Source: Clostridium sp. CM027 (lineage in GTDB: Bacteria; Bacillota; Clostridia; Clostridiales; Clostridiaceae). From it: a DNA stretch of 64,000 nt. Below the pieces are notes generated by a model. That model did no database searches. It worked only from the letters and a program-made list of their open reading frames with translations, and was not told where the DNA came from. Positions 18,890 to 28,788 of this stretch are shown here, in pieces. Within the stretch, counting starts at the first letter, position 1, and each line of letters begins with the position of its first letter. The translations under genes and the position numbers were made by a program. The stretch lies in contig NZ_CP077725.1 of NCBI RefSeq assembly GCF_024730565.1, positions 558,001 to 622,000 of the forward strand, read 5' to 3'.

Positions 18890-19966
18890 ATGAAGAAAAA
18901 AGTAGTTATCGGAATGAGTGGTGGAGTAGATAGTTCCGTAGCTGCATATCTTTTGAAAGAGCAAGGATATGAAGTTATAGGAATTATGATGAAGCTATCA
19001 CCAGATAATCAGGATTATGAAGAAAATGAAGGCGGATGTTGTTCTATTTCTGCAGCAAATGACGCAAGGCGCGTTGCAGACGTACTAGATATACCCTTTT
19101 ATGTTATGAATTTTAAGGATGTTTTTAAGACAAATGTTATTGATAACTTTATTGATGAATATATGGAAGGTAGAACGCCTAATCCATGTATTGTATGTAA
19201 TAAGATGATTAAATTCGAAGAATTTTTAAGAAAAGCGAAGGCGCTTGGGGCTGATTATATAGCTACAGGTCACTATGCTAAAATTGAAAAACAAGACGAT
19301 CGATATATTCTTAGAAAATCAGAAGATGATAGAAAAGATCAAACTTATGCATTGTATACATTAACTCAAGAGCAATTAAGTCACACTTTAATGCCCTGTG
19401 GAGATTATGCTAAACCAGAAATACGAAATATTGCAGAGCGAATTGGACTAGAGGTTTTTAAAAAAAGGGACAGCCAAGAAATTTGCTTTATACCTGATAA
19501 TGACCATGGAGCTTATATTAAGAAGTATAGTGGTAGAGAAATAAAGCCAGGTAACTTTGTTAATAAGCAAGGGGAAATTATGGGAAGACACAAGGGAATA
19601 GTGTATTATACTATAGGACAGCGAAAAGGACTTGGGATAGCGGTAGGTAAGCCTGTTTTTGTTACTGACATTAACCCTCTAACTAATCAAGTAATAATAG
19701 GTGATGAGGAGGATATTTTTAAAACTGAGCTTATAGCAAAAGATTTAAATTTCATTCTCTTCGATAAGCTCACCTCAAATTTAAGAGTTTCGGCTAAGAT
19801 TAGATATTCTGCAAAACCTCAATTAGCTAATTTAATTCCTTTGGAAAATAATAGAGTGAAGGTCGTTTTTGATGAGAAACAAAGAGCTATAACCAAAGGC
19901 CAATCAGTAGTTTTCTATTCAGAAAACTTAGTAGTTGGCGGAGGGATAATCGAGGAAATTTTATAG
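18890..19966 (+). CDS. mnmA: tRNA-specific 2-thiouridylase MnmA
   Basis: 358-residue enzyme that thiolates U34 of tRNA-Lys, -Glu and -Gln using sulfur from IscS. PP-loop motif [15 protein letters not shown] at the N-terminus; catalytic cysteines Cys100 ([12 protein letters not shown]) and Cys199 (QEICFIPDN). Length is typical. Its place in the isc operon fits its sulfur need. A strong terminator follows. Confidence 0.97.
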   Translation: MKKKVVIGMSGGVDSSVAAYLLKEQGYEVIGIMMKLSPDNQDYEENEGGCCSISAANDARRVADVLDIPFYVMNFKDVFKTNVIDNFIDEYMEGRTPNPCIVCNKMIKFEEFLRKAKALGADYIATGHYAKIEKQDDRYILRKSEDDRKDQTYALYTLTQEQLSHTLMPCGDYAKPEIRNIAERIGLEVFKKRDSQEICFIPDNDHGAYIKKYSGREIKPGNFVNKQGEIMGRHKGIVYYTIGQRKGLGIAVGKPVFVTDINPLTNQVIIGDEEDIFKTELIAKDLNFILFDKLTSNLRVSAKIRYSAKPQLANLIPLENNRVKVVFDEKQRAITKGQSVVFYSENLVVGGGIIEEIL

Positions 19967-19993
19967 GTGTACTAATTTAGTTTATAATTTAGG

Positions 19994-20036
19994 CAGAGGG
20001 ATATTTAGTTAAAAAACTAGGTATCCCTCTGTATTT
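19994..20036 (+). terminator. isc-mnmA operon terminator
   Basis: 17-bp stem (19994-20010 with 20015-20031, two G-U pairs), 4-nt loop AAAA, T-rich tail. Confidence 0.85.
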
Positions 20037-20128
20037 ATAGTGGATAATTGTAACTATTTTAAATAGTGAAATTTCAGCTTTGAAGGTGATAATTTTATTA
20101 TTTTGTTTATAAAAGGAGGAGCAATATT

Positions 20129-20527
20129 ATGATGTATAGTGATAAGGTTATGGAGCATTTTTATAGTCCAAGAAATATGGGTATATTAGGTGATGCTAAC
20201 GGTATTGGAGAGGCAGGGGACCCTAATTGCGGGGATATAATGAAAATTTATATAAAGGTTGAGGATAATATAATAACTAGTGTTAAGTTTAAGGCTTTTG
20301 GGTGTGGCTCAGCTATTGCATCATCTAGCATTGCGACAGAGCTTATAAAGGGTAAAAACTTAGAGAAGGCATGGGAATTAACCAACAAGTCAGTTATTGA
20401 AGCTCTGGAAGGATTACCGGCTTTAAAACAACATTGCTCAGTGCTTGCAGAACAAACTATACATAATGCGATAAATAATTATAGAGAGTCATGCATGCTT
20501 GAGCCTTGGAAGAATGATTTAAAATAA
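20129..20527 (+). CDS. Second IscU-like Fe-S scaffold
   Basis: 132-residue paralogue of the IscU encoded at 18451, near-identical in core segments (MMYS.KVM.HF, GCGSAIASSS, HCSVLAE). All three ligand cysteines are kept (NCGDIMK, GCGSAIA, QHCSVLA), so it should bind a cluster. It lacks the His/Glu-rich tail and has an extra Cys near the end (ESCMLEPW). It stands outside the isc operon, after the mnmA terminator, with its own RBS (AAAGGAGGAGC). Tandem duplication is likely; a special role, for example under iron limitation, is possible but not shown. Confidence 0.9.
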   Translation: MMYSDKVMEHFYSPRNMGILGDANGIGEAGDPNCGDIMKIYIKVEDNIITSVKFKAFGCGSAIASSSIATELIKGKNLEKAWELTNKSVIEALEGLPALKQHCSVLAEQTIHNAINNYRESCMLEPWKNDLK

Positions 20528-20534
20528 ATATATT

Positions 20535-20592
20535 TCAGCTACGCAGGAGATGATTTAATGAAACTTCATTGGTGTTAATCCTATGTAGTTTG
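20535..20592 (+). other. Structured tail after iscU-like gene, with a mini-ORF
   Basis: CTACGCAGGA (20538-20547) can pair with TCCTATGTAG (20579-20588), enclosing AATGAA/TTCATT. Inside, AGGAGATGATTTAATG looks like a perfect RBS and start, but the ORF is only MKLHWC. Most likely a weak 3' hairpin of the transcript; a leader-peptide reading has no gene downstream on this strand. Confidence 0.35.
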
Positions 20593-20600
20593 ATTTTGAT

Positions 20601-21821
20601 TTACTCTTTCAATAAGTTTTCTATTTTATTGTTAATTTCATGAATGTTTATTGAACTTATTGCAGCGTTATTAATAATATATTTTTCTTTGAGTTTCAGT
20701 ATTCTATATACACTCTCATTTAACCTATTTTCTGATATTACATTATTTTGTACTGCAGCTTTTAGTGAATTAATTACTTTTAGCTCGTTGTCATATTCAT
20801 GGCATACTAAGATAATGTCACTTCCAGCATTAAATGATTTAACGGCAGCATCGCCAATGTCATTATATTTTGTAATGGCCGCCATGGTCATATCATCAGT
20901 AATGACTACACCGCTAAACTTTAAAGTTCCTCTTAATATATCGGTTATAATAACTTTTGACATACTCGCAGGATAAACAGAATCTATTTTATTAAGTAAT
21001 ATATGTGATACCATAATGGCATCCACATTATTCTTTATAGCTTCATTAAAAGGAGTCAGTTCGAAAGCATTAAGTTTTGTTAAATCCTTATTTACTACAG
21101 GCAGGCCTACATGGGAATCAACTGAAGTGTCCCCATGGCCAGGAAAGTGTTTTACCACAGGAATTATATTGTTATCTATCATACCTTCCATGGTTTTAAT
21201 GCCTAGTTTATTAACAATATCAGTGGTACTCCCAAAAGCTCTGTCTCCTATTACAGGATTATTAGGGTTGCTATTTATATCGAGTACTGGAGCAAAATTC
21301 ATATTAAATCCAAAGGTTTTAAGTTCTTCTGCAATAATTTTCCCAATGTTGTAACTTAAGGCACCATCGTTCTTTTCCCCTATAACTTGATTGGATGGAA
21401 GCTTTTTAATTTCATTTGGAATTCGTGATACCCGTCCACCTTCCTCATCTACAGAAATAAATAGAGGCGTTTTGTTTTGTGAATTAGTAGTTTTTAGTGA
21501 GTTAATCAGGCTAACTAATTGATTAGAAGTAGCTACATTATTTCTAAATAAAATAAATCCACCAACTTTATGGTCTTTAATCAAATTATTTATATTATTA
21601 TTCATTGTATAACCATCAAGCCCAACAATTACTAACTGACCAATCTTGTCATCTAAACTCATAGCATCAATCTTGTTTTGAACTACATCAATATTTTCAG
21701 GCTTAGGATTAACAACCTCATCCTTAGAATTAATATTAGGGCTAAGGTTAGAATTTGAATTACTACAGCCAGATAAAAATAAACCACCAATTAACAATAT
21801 ACTTATAACTAATTTTTTCAT
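20601..21821 (-). CDS. nagZ: Beta-N-acetylhexosaminidase NagZ-like lipoprotein (GH3)
   Basis: 406-residue family 3 glycoside hydrolase that removes N-acetylglucosamine from muropeptides. Lipobox LSGC with Cys19, so it is anchored on the outside of the membrane, followed by an Asn/Ser-rich linker. The catalytic domain carries FISVDEEGGRVSRIP, DRAFGSTT and the NagZ loop KHFPGHGDTSVDSH at 224-237 with the His/Asp acid-base pair; the nucleophile Asp is in MVSHILL...GVVITDDMTMAA. Gram-positive NagZ acts outside the cell in wall turnover. Monocistronic on the minus strand, convergent with the iscU copy. Confidence 0.93.
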   Translation of the reverse strand: MKKLVISILLIGGLFLSGCSNSNSNLSPNINSKDEVVNPKPENIDVVQNKIDAMSLDDKIGQLVIVGLDGYTMNNNINNLIKDHKVGGFILFRNNVATSNQLVSLINSLKTTNSQNKTPLFISVDEEGGRVSRIPNEIKKLPSNQVIGEKNDGALSYNIGKIIAEELKTFGFNMNFAPVLDINSNPNNPVIGDRAFGSTTDIVNKLGIKTMEGMIDNNIIPVVKHFPGHGDTSVDSHVGLPVVNKDLTKLNAFELTPFNEAIKNNVDAIMVSHILLNKIDSVYPASMSKVIITDILRGTLKFSGVVITDDMTMAAITKYNDIGDAAVKSFNAGSDIILVCHEYDNELKVINSLKAAVQNNVISENRLNESVYRILKLKEKYIINNAAISSINIHEINNKIENLLKE

Positions 21822-22074
21822 TACAAAATTTCACCACTTTCTTTTAATAAAATTAATAGGGTAAAGAAGTCATTAAAGAGTAAAATTATTATTAAAAATA
21901 TTATTTAGAGCAAATATAAAAAATAGGGCTAACAGTAATTTAATATAAGAAATTGTAAAATTACAAAATATTAATCTTTAACATTATTTTTAGTATATGT
22001 AATAATTCTTAGATTATTTGGAGAATATAACTATAAATAAATAATAATTAAATTTTTTTCATTTAGGAGATAAT

Positions 22075-22581
22075 ATGTTTAAAAGCAGAGATTTTATATT
22101 TATGAATGTTGTTAGTATGGATGGCAAGAAAATTGGGTTTATCAGAGATTTGTTAATGGATTTTAATAAAGGAAAGGTAATCGGATTTGTAATATCTCCT
22201 TATAAACTTTTCCATAAAAATTTAAGTGTATTAAAAGAAGACATCATATATTTTAATAAGCATATGGTAGTTAAAAAAGTAGAGAAAAATAAATATCTAT
22301 GTTTACATAGCTTTATTAATATGGATGTAATAGATAAATGTAGCAATGTATTTGGTATGGTGGAGGATATTACTTTTTCATGTGATACATTTGAAATAAA
22401 AGGAATTATAGTGTCTTCTGGATTTATTACAAATTTACTTAGAGGGAAAAGAATAATGCTAATAAATGAACTAATACTTGGAGAAGAAAATATTCTCTAC
22501 ATTCCCAATTTTGATGAATCATGTTTTAAAAGTATGCCACATAACTTCTTTGTGGAGGGAAAAGCCGATGAAAAAAATTAG
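22075..22581 (+). CDS. PRC-barrel domain protein
   Basis: 168 residues with two PRC-barrel-like beta domains (about 1-80, MNVVSMDGKKIGFIRDLLMDFNKGKV, and 85-165, VFGMVEDITFSCDTFEIKGI). PRC barrels are found in RimM, photosynthetic reaction centres and many small sporulation-era proteins of clostridia; a specific function is unknown. It overlaps the start of the AI-2E-family permease gene by 14 nt, so the two are coupled. This pair precedes alaS in other clostridia too. Confidence 0.8.
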   Translation: MFKSRDFIFMNVVSMDGKKIGFIRDLLMDFNKGKVIGFVISPYKLFHKNLSVLKEDIIYFNKHMVVKKVEKNKYLCLHSFINMDVIDKCSNVFGMVEDITFSCDTFEIKGIIVSSGFITNLLRGKRIMLINELILGEENILYIPNFDESCFKSMPHNFFVEGKADEKN

Positions 22582-23596
22582 CAAAAAGAAGTTAGCTATT
22601 ACGATTCTCAGTATTATTATTTTTGTAGTTGTACTCTTTATGTTAATAAAAATCCCTATTGTTAAACAATTAATAAATTTAGTCTTTATTTCTTTCATTG
22701 TGGCATATATACTAAAACCATTATATATGCTTTTAATTAGAAAAGGAGTAAATAAAAAAGCTTCTGCTTGTTTAATAATAGTCGGTTTATTAAGTTTAGT
22801 ATTATTAACGTTTATAGTGGTAATTCCATCAATATTTAGAGAAAGTTTAGACATAAATAAGGCAATAAATGATTTGCAAAAATATTTAATTAATGCAAAT
22901 ATGAAAATAAAAGTATTAAATAGAAGCAGAGTCATGAGTAGTATTATGACTACTATATACCAAAAATCAAATGCTCAAATACTTCTAATATTTGATAAAA
23001 TATTAGATTCTATCATGGGCATCGGTGAGAATATATTAACTTACATGGTTTCGCCTTTAATAGTATATTACTTTTTATGCGATAGTGAAAACATGATAAA
23101 TAAGGCATTGATAGTTTTTCCACCAGAGAGCAGAAATATAATAAAGAGAATCATAGCGGATATTGATAAAGTATTAGGAAGGTATATTATAAGTCAATTT
23201 ATCTTATGTGGAATTATAACCATTGCTACATTTTTGATATTAATGTTTATGAAAGTTGATTTTCCTTTGATACTTTCATTGATAAATGGAATTTTTAATA
23301 TAATACCTTACTTTGGACCTATATTTGGGGTAATACCTATCATTTTAATAGCTCTGCTTGACTCTCCAAAAATAGCTTTATATACAGCGTTGTGGCTATT
23401 TGCACTTCAACAAATCGAAGGAAGTATATTGTCACCAAAAATAATTGGAGATAGTATAAGTATGCACCCATTAACAGTAATATTATTGTTGGTTATAGGT
23501 GGGAAGGTTGGAGGGATTTTAGGTATGATACTAGCAGTGCCACTAGGAGTAGTGATAAAAGTTATATATGAGGACTTAAACTATTATCTATTCTAG
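22568..23596 (+). CDS. AI-2E family (YtvI/PerM-like) transporter
   Basis: 342-residue membrane protein with about eight hydrophobic segments and the family's long central loop (about 90-190), the block YFGPIFGVIPIILIALLDSP and the C-terminal GKVGGILGMILAVPLGVV. Members include the AI-2 exporter TqsA, sodium/proton antiporters and sporulation proteins such as YtvI; substrate unknown. ATG 22568 is chosen because GTGGAGGG lies 9 nt upstream; the open frame runs further back into the PRC-barrel gene. Confidence 0.85.
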   Translation: MKKISKKKLAITILSIIIFVVVLFMLIKIPIVKQLINLVFISFIVAYILKPLYMLLIRKGVNKKASACLIIVGLLSLVLLTFIVVIPSIFRESLDINKAINDLQKYLINANMKIKVLNRSRVMSSIMTTIYQKSNAQILLIFDKILDSIMGIGENILTYMVSPLIVYYFLCDSENMINKALIVFPPESRNIIKRIIADIDKVLGRYIISQFILCGIITIATFLILMFMKVDFPLILSLINGIFNIIPYFGPIFGVIPIILIALLDSPKIALYTALWLFALQQIEGSILSPKIIGDSISMHPLTVILLLVIGGKVGGILGMILAVPLGVVIKVIYEDLNYYLF

Positions 23597-23633
23597 GAAT
23601 AAGCAATATATTTTTATTTATAATTTGCATATC

Positions 23634-23663
23634 TTGAAGTATTAAGGTAAAATGTACTATAGT
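23634..23663 (+). promoter_or_regulatory. Predicted promoter of the alaS T-box leader
   Basis: TTGAAG (23634-23639), 18-bp spacer, TATAGT (23658-23663). Weak match, but well placed for a leader of T-box length. Confidence 0.45.
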
Positions 23664-23667
23664 ATAT

Positions 23668-23895
23668 ATAAGTTAATATCAGGTAATGATAAGAATTAGT
23701 AAATATAGTTAGTCATTTAGAGAGGAAGTGGAGGGTGAAAACTTCTTGATAGCCATATTGAAGCTGTCTTTGAACCTTATTTTGTTGAGAGATATTGCAG
23801 TGTAATTAATTGTTATTAATTATATAGTGATATAATTAGGGTGGTAACGCGGAAAACTTTCGTCCCTTGCTTTAGGGAAGTGAAGGTTTTTTTTT
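23668..23895 (+). promoter_or_regulatory. T-box leader of alaS
   Basis: tRNA-sensing riboswitch. The T-box proper AGGGTGGTAACGCGG is at 23838-23852 (a variant with TAA where most have TAC/ACC), directly followed by a terminator stem with T9 (23853-23895). Upstream, the Stem I region contains GAAGT/ACTTC (23725-23745). Two alanine codons are candidates for the specifier: GCT at 23763-23765 in the context TTGAAGCTGTCTTTGAA, which I prefer, and GCC at 23752-23754. Uncharged tRNA-Ala would stabilise the antiterminator and turn on alaS. Confidence 0.92.
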
Positions 23896-23990
23896 ATATT
23901 TTAGAAAATTATGAATTTTAAAATTCTATATATAAAATTAGCATAAATAGATCGTGTTAACACAGTCTATAAACAATCGGAGGAGATATT

Positions 23991-26636
23991 ATGGAAAAAT
24001 TAGGATTAAATGAAATTAGGGAATCGTTTCTAAATTTTTTTGAAGGTAAAGAGCATCTTAGACTAGAAAGTTTTCCTCTAGTACCTAAGAATGACAGCAG
24101 TTTATTGCTTGTAAATGCGGGTATGCAACCACTTAAACCATATTTTACAGGAATTAAAACGCCACCTAATACTAGAATAACTAATTGTCAAAAATGTATT
24201 AGGACAGGAGATATTGAGAATGTAGGAAAGACATCAAGACATGGCACTTTCTTTGAAATGCTTGGAAATTTTTCTTTTGGTGATTATTTCAAAAAAGAGG
24301 TTATACCATGGGCTTGGGAATATGCAACAGAGGTTTTGAAAATACCAAAAGAAAATTTATATATAACTATATATTTAGAGGATGATGAGGCTTTTGATGT
24401 ATGGATTAAAAATACTGATGTTGATCCTTCACGTATTTTTAGATTAGGAAAAGAAGAAAATTTTTGGGAAATAGGTCAAGGACCTTGTGGACCGAGTTCA
24501 GAAATACACTTCGATAGAAATGTAGAACTCGGCCAAATAAAAACGGAAGAAGAGTTTATTAAGGCAGGCAATGAAGATAGAGTAATAGAATTTTGGAATT
24601 TAGTGTTCACTCAATTTAATAAGGATGAGCATGGTAACTACAACAAATTAAAAAATCCTAATATAGATACAGGTATGGGTCTCGAGAGAATAGCTGGCAT
24701 AATGCAAGGCACAGATAGTATATTTGAAGTAGATACTATAAAAAATATTTTAGAAGAAGTTTCAAGAATTTCAGGCGTGAAATGTGGCGATAGCTGTAAT
24801 GAGTCGATATCTTTAAAAGTTATAACAGACCATGTTAGAAGCACAACCTTTATGATAAGTGATGGTGTACTTCCGTCTAATGAGGGAAGAGGTTATGTTC
24901 TTAGGCGACTACTAAGGCGTGCGGCAAGGCATGGTAGGTTGATTGGAATTAAAAATACTTTTTTAAGTGAACTTTGCGATACTGTTATTGAAAACTCCTC
25001 TAAAGCATACCCAGAATTAAAAGAAAAATCATCCTATATTAAGAAAGTTATAAAAATTGAAGAGGAAAGATTTTTAGAAACTATAGATTCTGGTATGGAT
25101 ATTTTAAAAGTTTACATAGAAGAGCTTCAAAAAAATAACAATAAAATTTTAGGTGGAGATAAAGCTTTTAAATTATACGATACCTATGGTTTTCCATATG
25201 AGCTTACAGAAGAAATACTTAGCGATGCTGGTATAAAAATTGATTTAGAAGGATTTAATGCTGCAATGCAAAGTCAAAAGCAAAGGGCAAGAGCTGCTAG
25301 AGTACAGTCAAATTATATGGGCAGTGGAGAAAGTTCAATGAACTTAATTCCTAAAAATATAGAAACAAAATTTGATGGATATGATAAAATACAATTGGAA
25401 TCTAAGGCTAAATTTTTAATTAGTGGCGAAGAGCATGTTACAGACCTTTCAAAGGGGTCAAAAGGGATTATTGTAACCGAAGATACTCCTTTCTATGCAG
25501 AAATGGGAGGGCAAATTGGAGATAAGGGAATAATTTTTAATGATAATTTTAAAGCAAAAGTGTACGATTGCCAAAAAGATATTTCTGGAAAAATAATACA
25601 TTTCATTGAGGTGTTAGAAGGAATAGTGATAGCAGATGAAATAGTAACTCTTAAGGTTGACGAAGATAGGAGAGCTCAAATTTGTAAAAATCACACTGTA
25701 ACTCACATGCTACAAGAAACGCTGAAAAGAGTTTTAGGTGATCACGTTCATCAATCAGGTTCTTATGTAAATGAAGATAGATTAAGGTTTGACTTCACTC
25801 ATTTTTCTGCACTAACTGAGAAAGAGATTGCTAAAGTTGAGAAAATTGTAAATGACAATATTATGAAGGCGTATAAGGTAGAGACTGAGGTTATGACCAT
25901 TGAGAAAGCTAAGGAAACTGGAGCTATAGCATTATTTGATGAAAAATATCAAGGAGATGTTAGAGTAGTATCTGTAGGAGAGTATAGTAAGGAATTATGT
26001 GGCGGTACTCATGTTAGAAATTCAGGCGAAATCGGATTATTTAAAATTTTATCTGAAGCAGGAGTAGCGGCAGGGGTTAGAAGAATTGAAGCTATAACTG
26101 GTAGTGAATCTATAAAATATGTAGAAGATAAAAGTAATTTATTAAAATATATTGGAAGTACATTAAAATGTTCAGAAAAAGACATAATAAATAAATTACA
26201 AACTCAATTGGTAGAATTAAAATACAAAGAAAAGGAAATAGTATTATTAAAAGAAAAATTAGCCAGTTCTTCAGTAGATGAAATTTTAGAGAATATTAAA
26301 CAGGTCAAAGGTGTTAAAGTGATTTCAGGAGCTGTAAAAAATATAAACGGAGATGCTTTAAGAGATTTAGCTGATAAACTTCGTAATAAGATTGTTGATG
26401 GTGTAGTGGTAATAGGAAGCTGTACAGACGATAAAGTACAATTTGTTGCAATGGCGTCTAAGTCAGCAATAGATAAAGGAATACACTGTGGGAAAATAAT
26501 TAAAGAAGTTGCTAAAATCGCTGGTGGTGGCGGTGGTGGAAGGCCTGACATGGCAGAGGCAGGTGGAAAACTTCCCGAAAAATTAGATGAAGCAATAACG
26601 AATGTATGCTCTATAATTGAAAGATTGGTAAAATAG
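23991..26636 (+). CDS. alaS: Alanyl-tRNA synthetase
   Basis: 881-residue class II synthetase. Catalytic core at the N-terminus ([31 protein letters not shown]), then the editing domain with zinc ligands HTVTHML and CGGTH that hydrolyses Ser- and Gly-tRNA-Ala, and a C-terminal C-Ala domain ending in the glycine-rich [27 protein letters not shown]. Controlled by the T-box upstream; ireB follows after about 185 nt. Confidence 0.98.
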   Translation: MEKLGLNEIRESFLNFFEGKEHLRLESFPLVPKNDSSLLLVNAGMQPLKPYFTGIKTPPNTRITNCQKCIRTGDIENVGKTSRHGTFFEMLGNFSFGDYFKKEVIPWAWEYATEVLKIPKENLYITIYLEDDEAFDVWIKNTDVDPSRIFRLGKEENFWEIGQGPCGPSSEIHFDRNVELGQIKTEEEFIKAGNEDRVIEFWNLVFTQFNKDEHGNYNKLKNPNIDTGMGLERIAGIMQGTDSIFEVDTIKNILEEVSRISGVKCGDSCNESISLKVITDHVRSTTFMISDGVLPSNEGRGYVLRRLLRRAARHGRLIGIKNTFLSELCDTVIENSSKAYPELKEKSSYIKKVIKIEEERFLETIDSGMDILKVYIEELQKNNNKILGGDKAFKLYDTYGFPYELTEEILSDAGIKIDLEGFNAAMQSQKQRARAARVQSNYMGSGESSMNLIPKNIETKFDGYDKIQLESKAKFLISGEEHVTDLSKGSKGIIVTEDTPFYAEMGGQIGDKGIIFNDNFKAKVYDCQKDISGKIIHFIEVLEGIVIADEIVTLKVDEDRRAQICKNHTVTHMLQETLKRVLGDHVHQSGSYVNEDRLRFDFTHFSALTEKEIAKVEKIVNDNIMKAYKVETEVMTIEKAKETGAIALFDEKYQGDVRVVSVGEYSKELCGGTHVRNSGEIGLFKILSEAGVAAGVRRIEAITGSESIKYVEDKSNLLKYIGSTLKCSEKDIINKLQTQLVELKYKEKEIVLLKEKLASSSVDEILENIKQVKGVKVISGAVKNINGDALRDLADKLRNKIVDGVVVIGSCTDDKVQFVAMASKSAIDKGIHCGKIIKEVAKIAGGGGGGRPDMAEAGGKLPEKLDEAITNVCSIIERLVK

Positions 26637-26820
26637 TATACTTTTTGCAATAGTTGTTTTATAATATAATTAATAATAAGTAATTTAATTATAGTTAGTA
26701 TGTAATTATGGAACTTATTACAACTGAAAAAAATTTACTATATTACCAAATGATTTCCTAGCGTATTCAAATGGGATAAATTTTAGTGTTTAGCGTATGA
26801 TGAGGAAAGGGGTGTATATA

Positions 26821-27078
26821 ATGGATAATAATCAAAATACAGTCCAATTTGATTTTGTAAAAGATAAAAAAGATTTAACAAAAACTATTTTGACTGACGT
26901 ATATAATTCACTTATAAAAAAGGGCTATAACCCAGTGAACCAAATGGTAGGATATCTAATTTCAGGAGATCCGACATATATAACGAACTACAATGGAGCA
27001 AGAGCGATGGTAAGAAAGCTAGAGAGAGATGAGATATTGGAAGAAGTTTTGAAATCTTATCTAGACATAAAAAAGTAA
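26821..27078 (+). CDS. ireB: IreB family regulatory phosphoprotein (UPF0297)
   Basis: 85-residue protein of the IreB/YrzL family, which in Enterococcus is a substrate of the Ser/Thr kinase IreK and affects cephalosporin resistance. Typical start [25 protein letters not shown] and core [21 protein letters not shown] are visible; the Thr residues near the N-terminus match phosphorylation sites of the family. ATG 26821 is chosen over 26797 because AAAGGGGTG lies just upstream. Typical alaS-ireB-ruvX order; a terminator separates it from ruvX. Confidence 0.92.
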   Translation: MDNNQNTVQFDFVKDKKDLTKTILTDVYNSLIKKGYNPVNQMVGYLISGDPTYITNYNGARAMVRKLERDEILEEVLKSYLDIKK

Positions 27079-27106
27079 AATGCCCATAGGGGGCATTTTA
27101 TTTTTT
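27077..27106 (+). terminator. ireB terminator
   Basis: Perfect 9-bp stem AAAATGCCC / GGGCATTTT (27077-27085, 27091-27099) and a T-run. May let part of the transcription continue into ruvX. Confidence 0.85.
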
Positions 27107-27154
27107 AAAGTTAATGGCGTACATTAACTAGGCTATTATTAAAGGAGCATTTGG

Positions 27155-27574
27155 ATGAGAATATTAGGGTTAGATATTGGAGACAGAACAATAGGGGTAG
27201 CTGTATGCGATCCGTTAGGATTAACAGCACAGGGAATTACAACAATTAAAAGGAAAAGCATAGTTCTAGATATAGAGGAACTTTCTAAAATATGTAAGGA
27301 ATACAATGTAGAAAGTTTTGTATCAGGCCTCCCTAAAAATATGAATGGAACTATAGGACCACAAGGGGAAAAGGTTCAGCGTTTTTGTGAAAAGCTTAAA
27401 GAAACATTAAATTTAGAAGTGAAAATGTGGGATGAAAGATTATCAACAGTAGCTGCTAATAGAGTAATGCTCGAGGGCGATTTATCTAGATCAAAAAGAA
27501 AAAAGATTGTAGATAAAATTGCGGCTACATTCATTTTACAAGGATATTTAGATAGTTTAGGCACACATCTATAA
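27155..27574 (+). CDS. ruvX: RuvX/YqgF RNase H-fold nuclease
   Basis: 139 residues, RNase H fold like RuvC. Visible acidic active-site residues in [23 protein letters not shown] and [10 protein letters not shown], and a final [14 protein letters not shown]. YqgF proteins process the 5' end of pre-16S rRNA in E. coli, and are also called putative Holliday junction resolvases; the rRNA role is the better supported. It sits between ireB and a DUF1292 gene as in most Firmicutes. RBS AAAGGAGC. Confidence 0.95.
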   Translation: MRILGLDIGDRTIGVAVCDPLGLTAQGITTIKRKSIVLDIEELSKICKEYNVESFVSGLPKNMNGTIGPQGEKVQRFCEKLKETLNLEVKMWDERLSTVAANRVMLEGDLSRSKRKKIVDKIAATFILQGYLDSLGTHL

Positions 27575-27646
27575 AATGAAATTTACAAAAATATGCAACG
27601 GGTATTAAGATATTATTGATTGCATAAATTGAAAGGAGAAAATAAA

Positions 27647-27904
27647 ATGGATAACAATGTTGAAACCGTATTATTATATGATGAAGAGGGTAAAGAAATA
27701 GAATTTGACGTACTAACGAAATTGGACATTAAAGATAAGGAATATGTTATAGTTGCGCCAACTGGTGAAGAAGATATTGATGCAATTGCACTAAGAATAG
27801 ATAAGGACGCAGAGGGTGAGGATATTTTAGTTACAATAGATGATGATGAAGAGTTTGAAATGATTTCAGAGGCGTATGACGCAATTTCTTCAGGAGAACT
27901 ATAA
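27647..27904 (+). CDS. DUF1292 (YrzB-like) protein
   Basis: 85-residue, very acidic protein of unknown function (DUF1292), part of the conserved alaS-ireB-ruvX-yrzB set. The family core VLYDEEGKEIEFDVLTKLDIKDKEYVIV is clear. ATG 27647 follows GAAAGGAGAAA; the frame stays open to 27620, but without an RBS. Function cannot be inferred beyond its conserved neighbours. Confidence 0.9.
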   Translation: MDNNVETVLLYDEEGKEIEFDVLTKLDIKDKEYVIVAPTGEEDIDAIALRIDKDAEGEDILVTIDDDEEFEMISEAYDAISSGEL

Positions 27905-27979
27905 TAGTATTTAAGCAAAAAGATTCTAAATTAAGACATTTTAATATATTTTCAAACTAATTAACCTATTTTCTTAAAA

Positions 27980-28023
27980 CTAAATGATTATCAATTGACA
28001 ATATTATAATAAAGGATTAAAAT
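27980..28023 (+). promoter_or_regulatory. fur promoter with overlapping Fur-box-like site
   Basis: TTGACA (27995-28000), 17-bp spacer, TAAAAT (28018-28023). Bases 27980-27998 (read on the minus strand) contain TGATAATCATT, the core of the consensus Fur box, with 12 of 19 positions matching; it overlaps the -35. Suggests autoregulation. Confidence 0.55.
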
Positions 28024-28087
28024 AAAAGTATACTTAATATAATTTTATCTATGAGTCAAATGATGTTTGTAGAAAAGGGGTATATAT

Positions 28088-28540
28088 ATGTCAAAGGTAT
28101 CTCCAGAGAGCGTTGAGAGTTTAAAAGAAACTCTAAAACAAGAGGGCTATAAGCTTACTCCGCAGAGAAGGGCTATTTTAAATGGGATAATTAAGAGTGA
28201 AGGTAGCCATCTTACTGCGGAAGAACTATATGACTTGGTTAAATCTGACTGTCCAGAAATAGGTCTTGCTACAATTTATAGAACAGTTCAACTTTTAGAA
28301 GAAATGGGTGTAATTCGAAAGTTTGATTTAGATGATGGCTGTAGTAGATATGAACTTAACCATGAGAATGAGAGACATCAACATCATCACCTAATATGTA
28401 ATCGCTGTGGTAAAGTATTAGAGGTGCAGGGAGATTTACTAGAGGAATTAGAGACTATTGTTGAAAAAAAATATAACTTTAAGATTGAAGATCATAGTTT
28501 GAAATTCTATGGTGTTTGTGACAAGTGTATTTGCAAATAA
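28088..28540 (+). CDS. fur: Fur-family metal-responsive regulator
   Basis: 150-residue winged-helix repressor with the Fur layout: LTPQRRAILNGI and the recognition helix region LATIYRTVQLLEEMGVI, then the metal-binding half with HQHHHLICNRCGKV and a second CxxC (CDKCICK) at the C-terminus, together a structural zinc site. His cluster HQHHH is typical of Fur and PerR; with no peroxide genes nearby the iron-sensing type is favoured, but Fur versus PerR versus Zur is not certain. RBS AGAAAAGGGG. Confidence 0.85.
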   Translation: MSKVSPESVESLKETLKQEGYKLTPQRRAILNGIIKSEGSHLTAEELYDLVKSDCPEIGLATIYRTVQLLEEMGVIRKFDLDDGCSRYELNHENERHQHHHLICNRCGKVLEVQGDLLEELETIVEKKYNFKIEDHSLKFYGVCDKCICK

Positions 28541-28608
28541 TGTAAACGATAAATCCTACAGAGGAAGCATTTGTATTTATGTGGGATGATGTGATGAAAA
28601 AACCAAGT

Positions 28609-28646
28609 AAATGATGTAATTTAAGTAAATGTATCATTTTTTTAAT
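28609..28646 (+). terminator. fur terminator
   Basis: AAATGAT (28609-28615) pairs with ATCATTT (28633-28639); T-run follows. Moderate stem with a 17-nt loop. Confidence 0.65.
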
Positions 28647-28664
28647 AATGAATGCTATACATAG

Positions 28665-28693
28665 TTGACTTTTTTGCAAGATAACATTAAAAT
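28665..28693 (+). promoter_or_regulatory. Predicted typA promoter
   Basis: TTGACT (28665-28670), 17-bp spacer, TAAAAT (28688-28693). Leader about 90 nt. Confidence 0.65.
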
Positions 28694-28710
28694 AAGTATA
28701 GTAAATGCGA

Positions 28711-28743
28711 AAGTTGGGTACTTAAAGACGTATCCAATTTTTG
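28711..28743 (+). terminator. Terminator-like hairpin inside the typA leader
   Basis: AAGTTGGGTAC (28711-28721) pairs over 11 positions, with two G-U pairs, with GTATCCAATTT (28730-28740), followed by TT. It begins about 10 nt after the expected transcription start and ends about 45 nt before typA. Confidence 0.6.
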
Positions 28744-28788
28744 TTTGTGTAATATGTTTAACTTACGAAAAAAAATTGGAGGATTAAT

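Noticed and set aside
11629-20571. Recurring CAGGAGATGATTTAA strings at about 11634 and 20547
   Set aside because: They look like ordinary RBS-plus-start consensus (AGGAGATGATTTAATG) and not a repeat family; similarity outside this core is poor.
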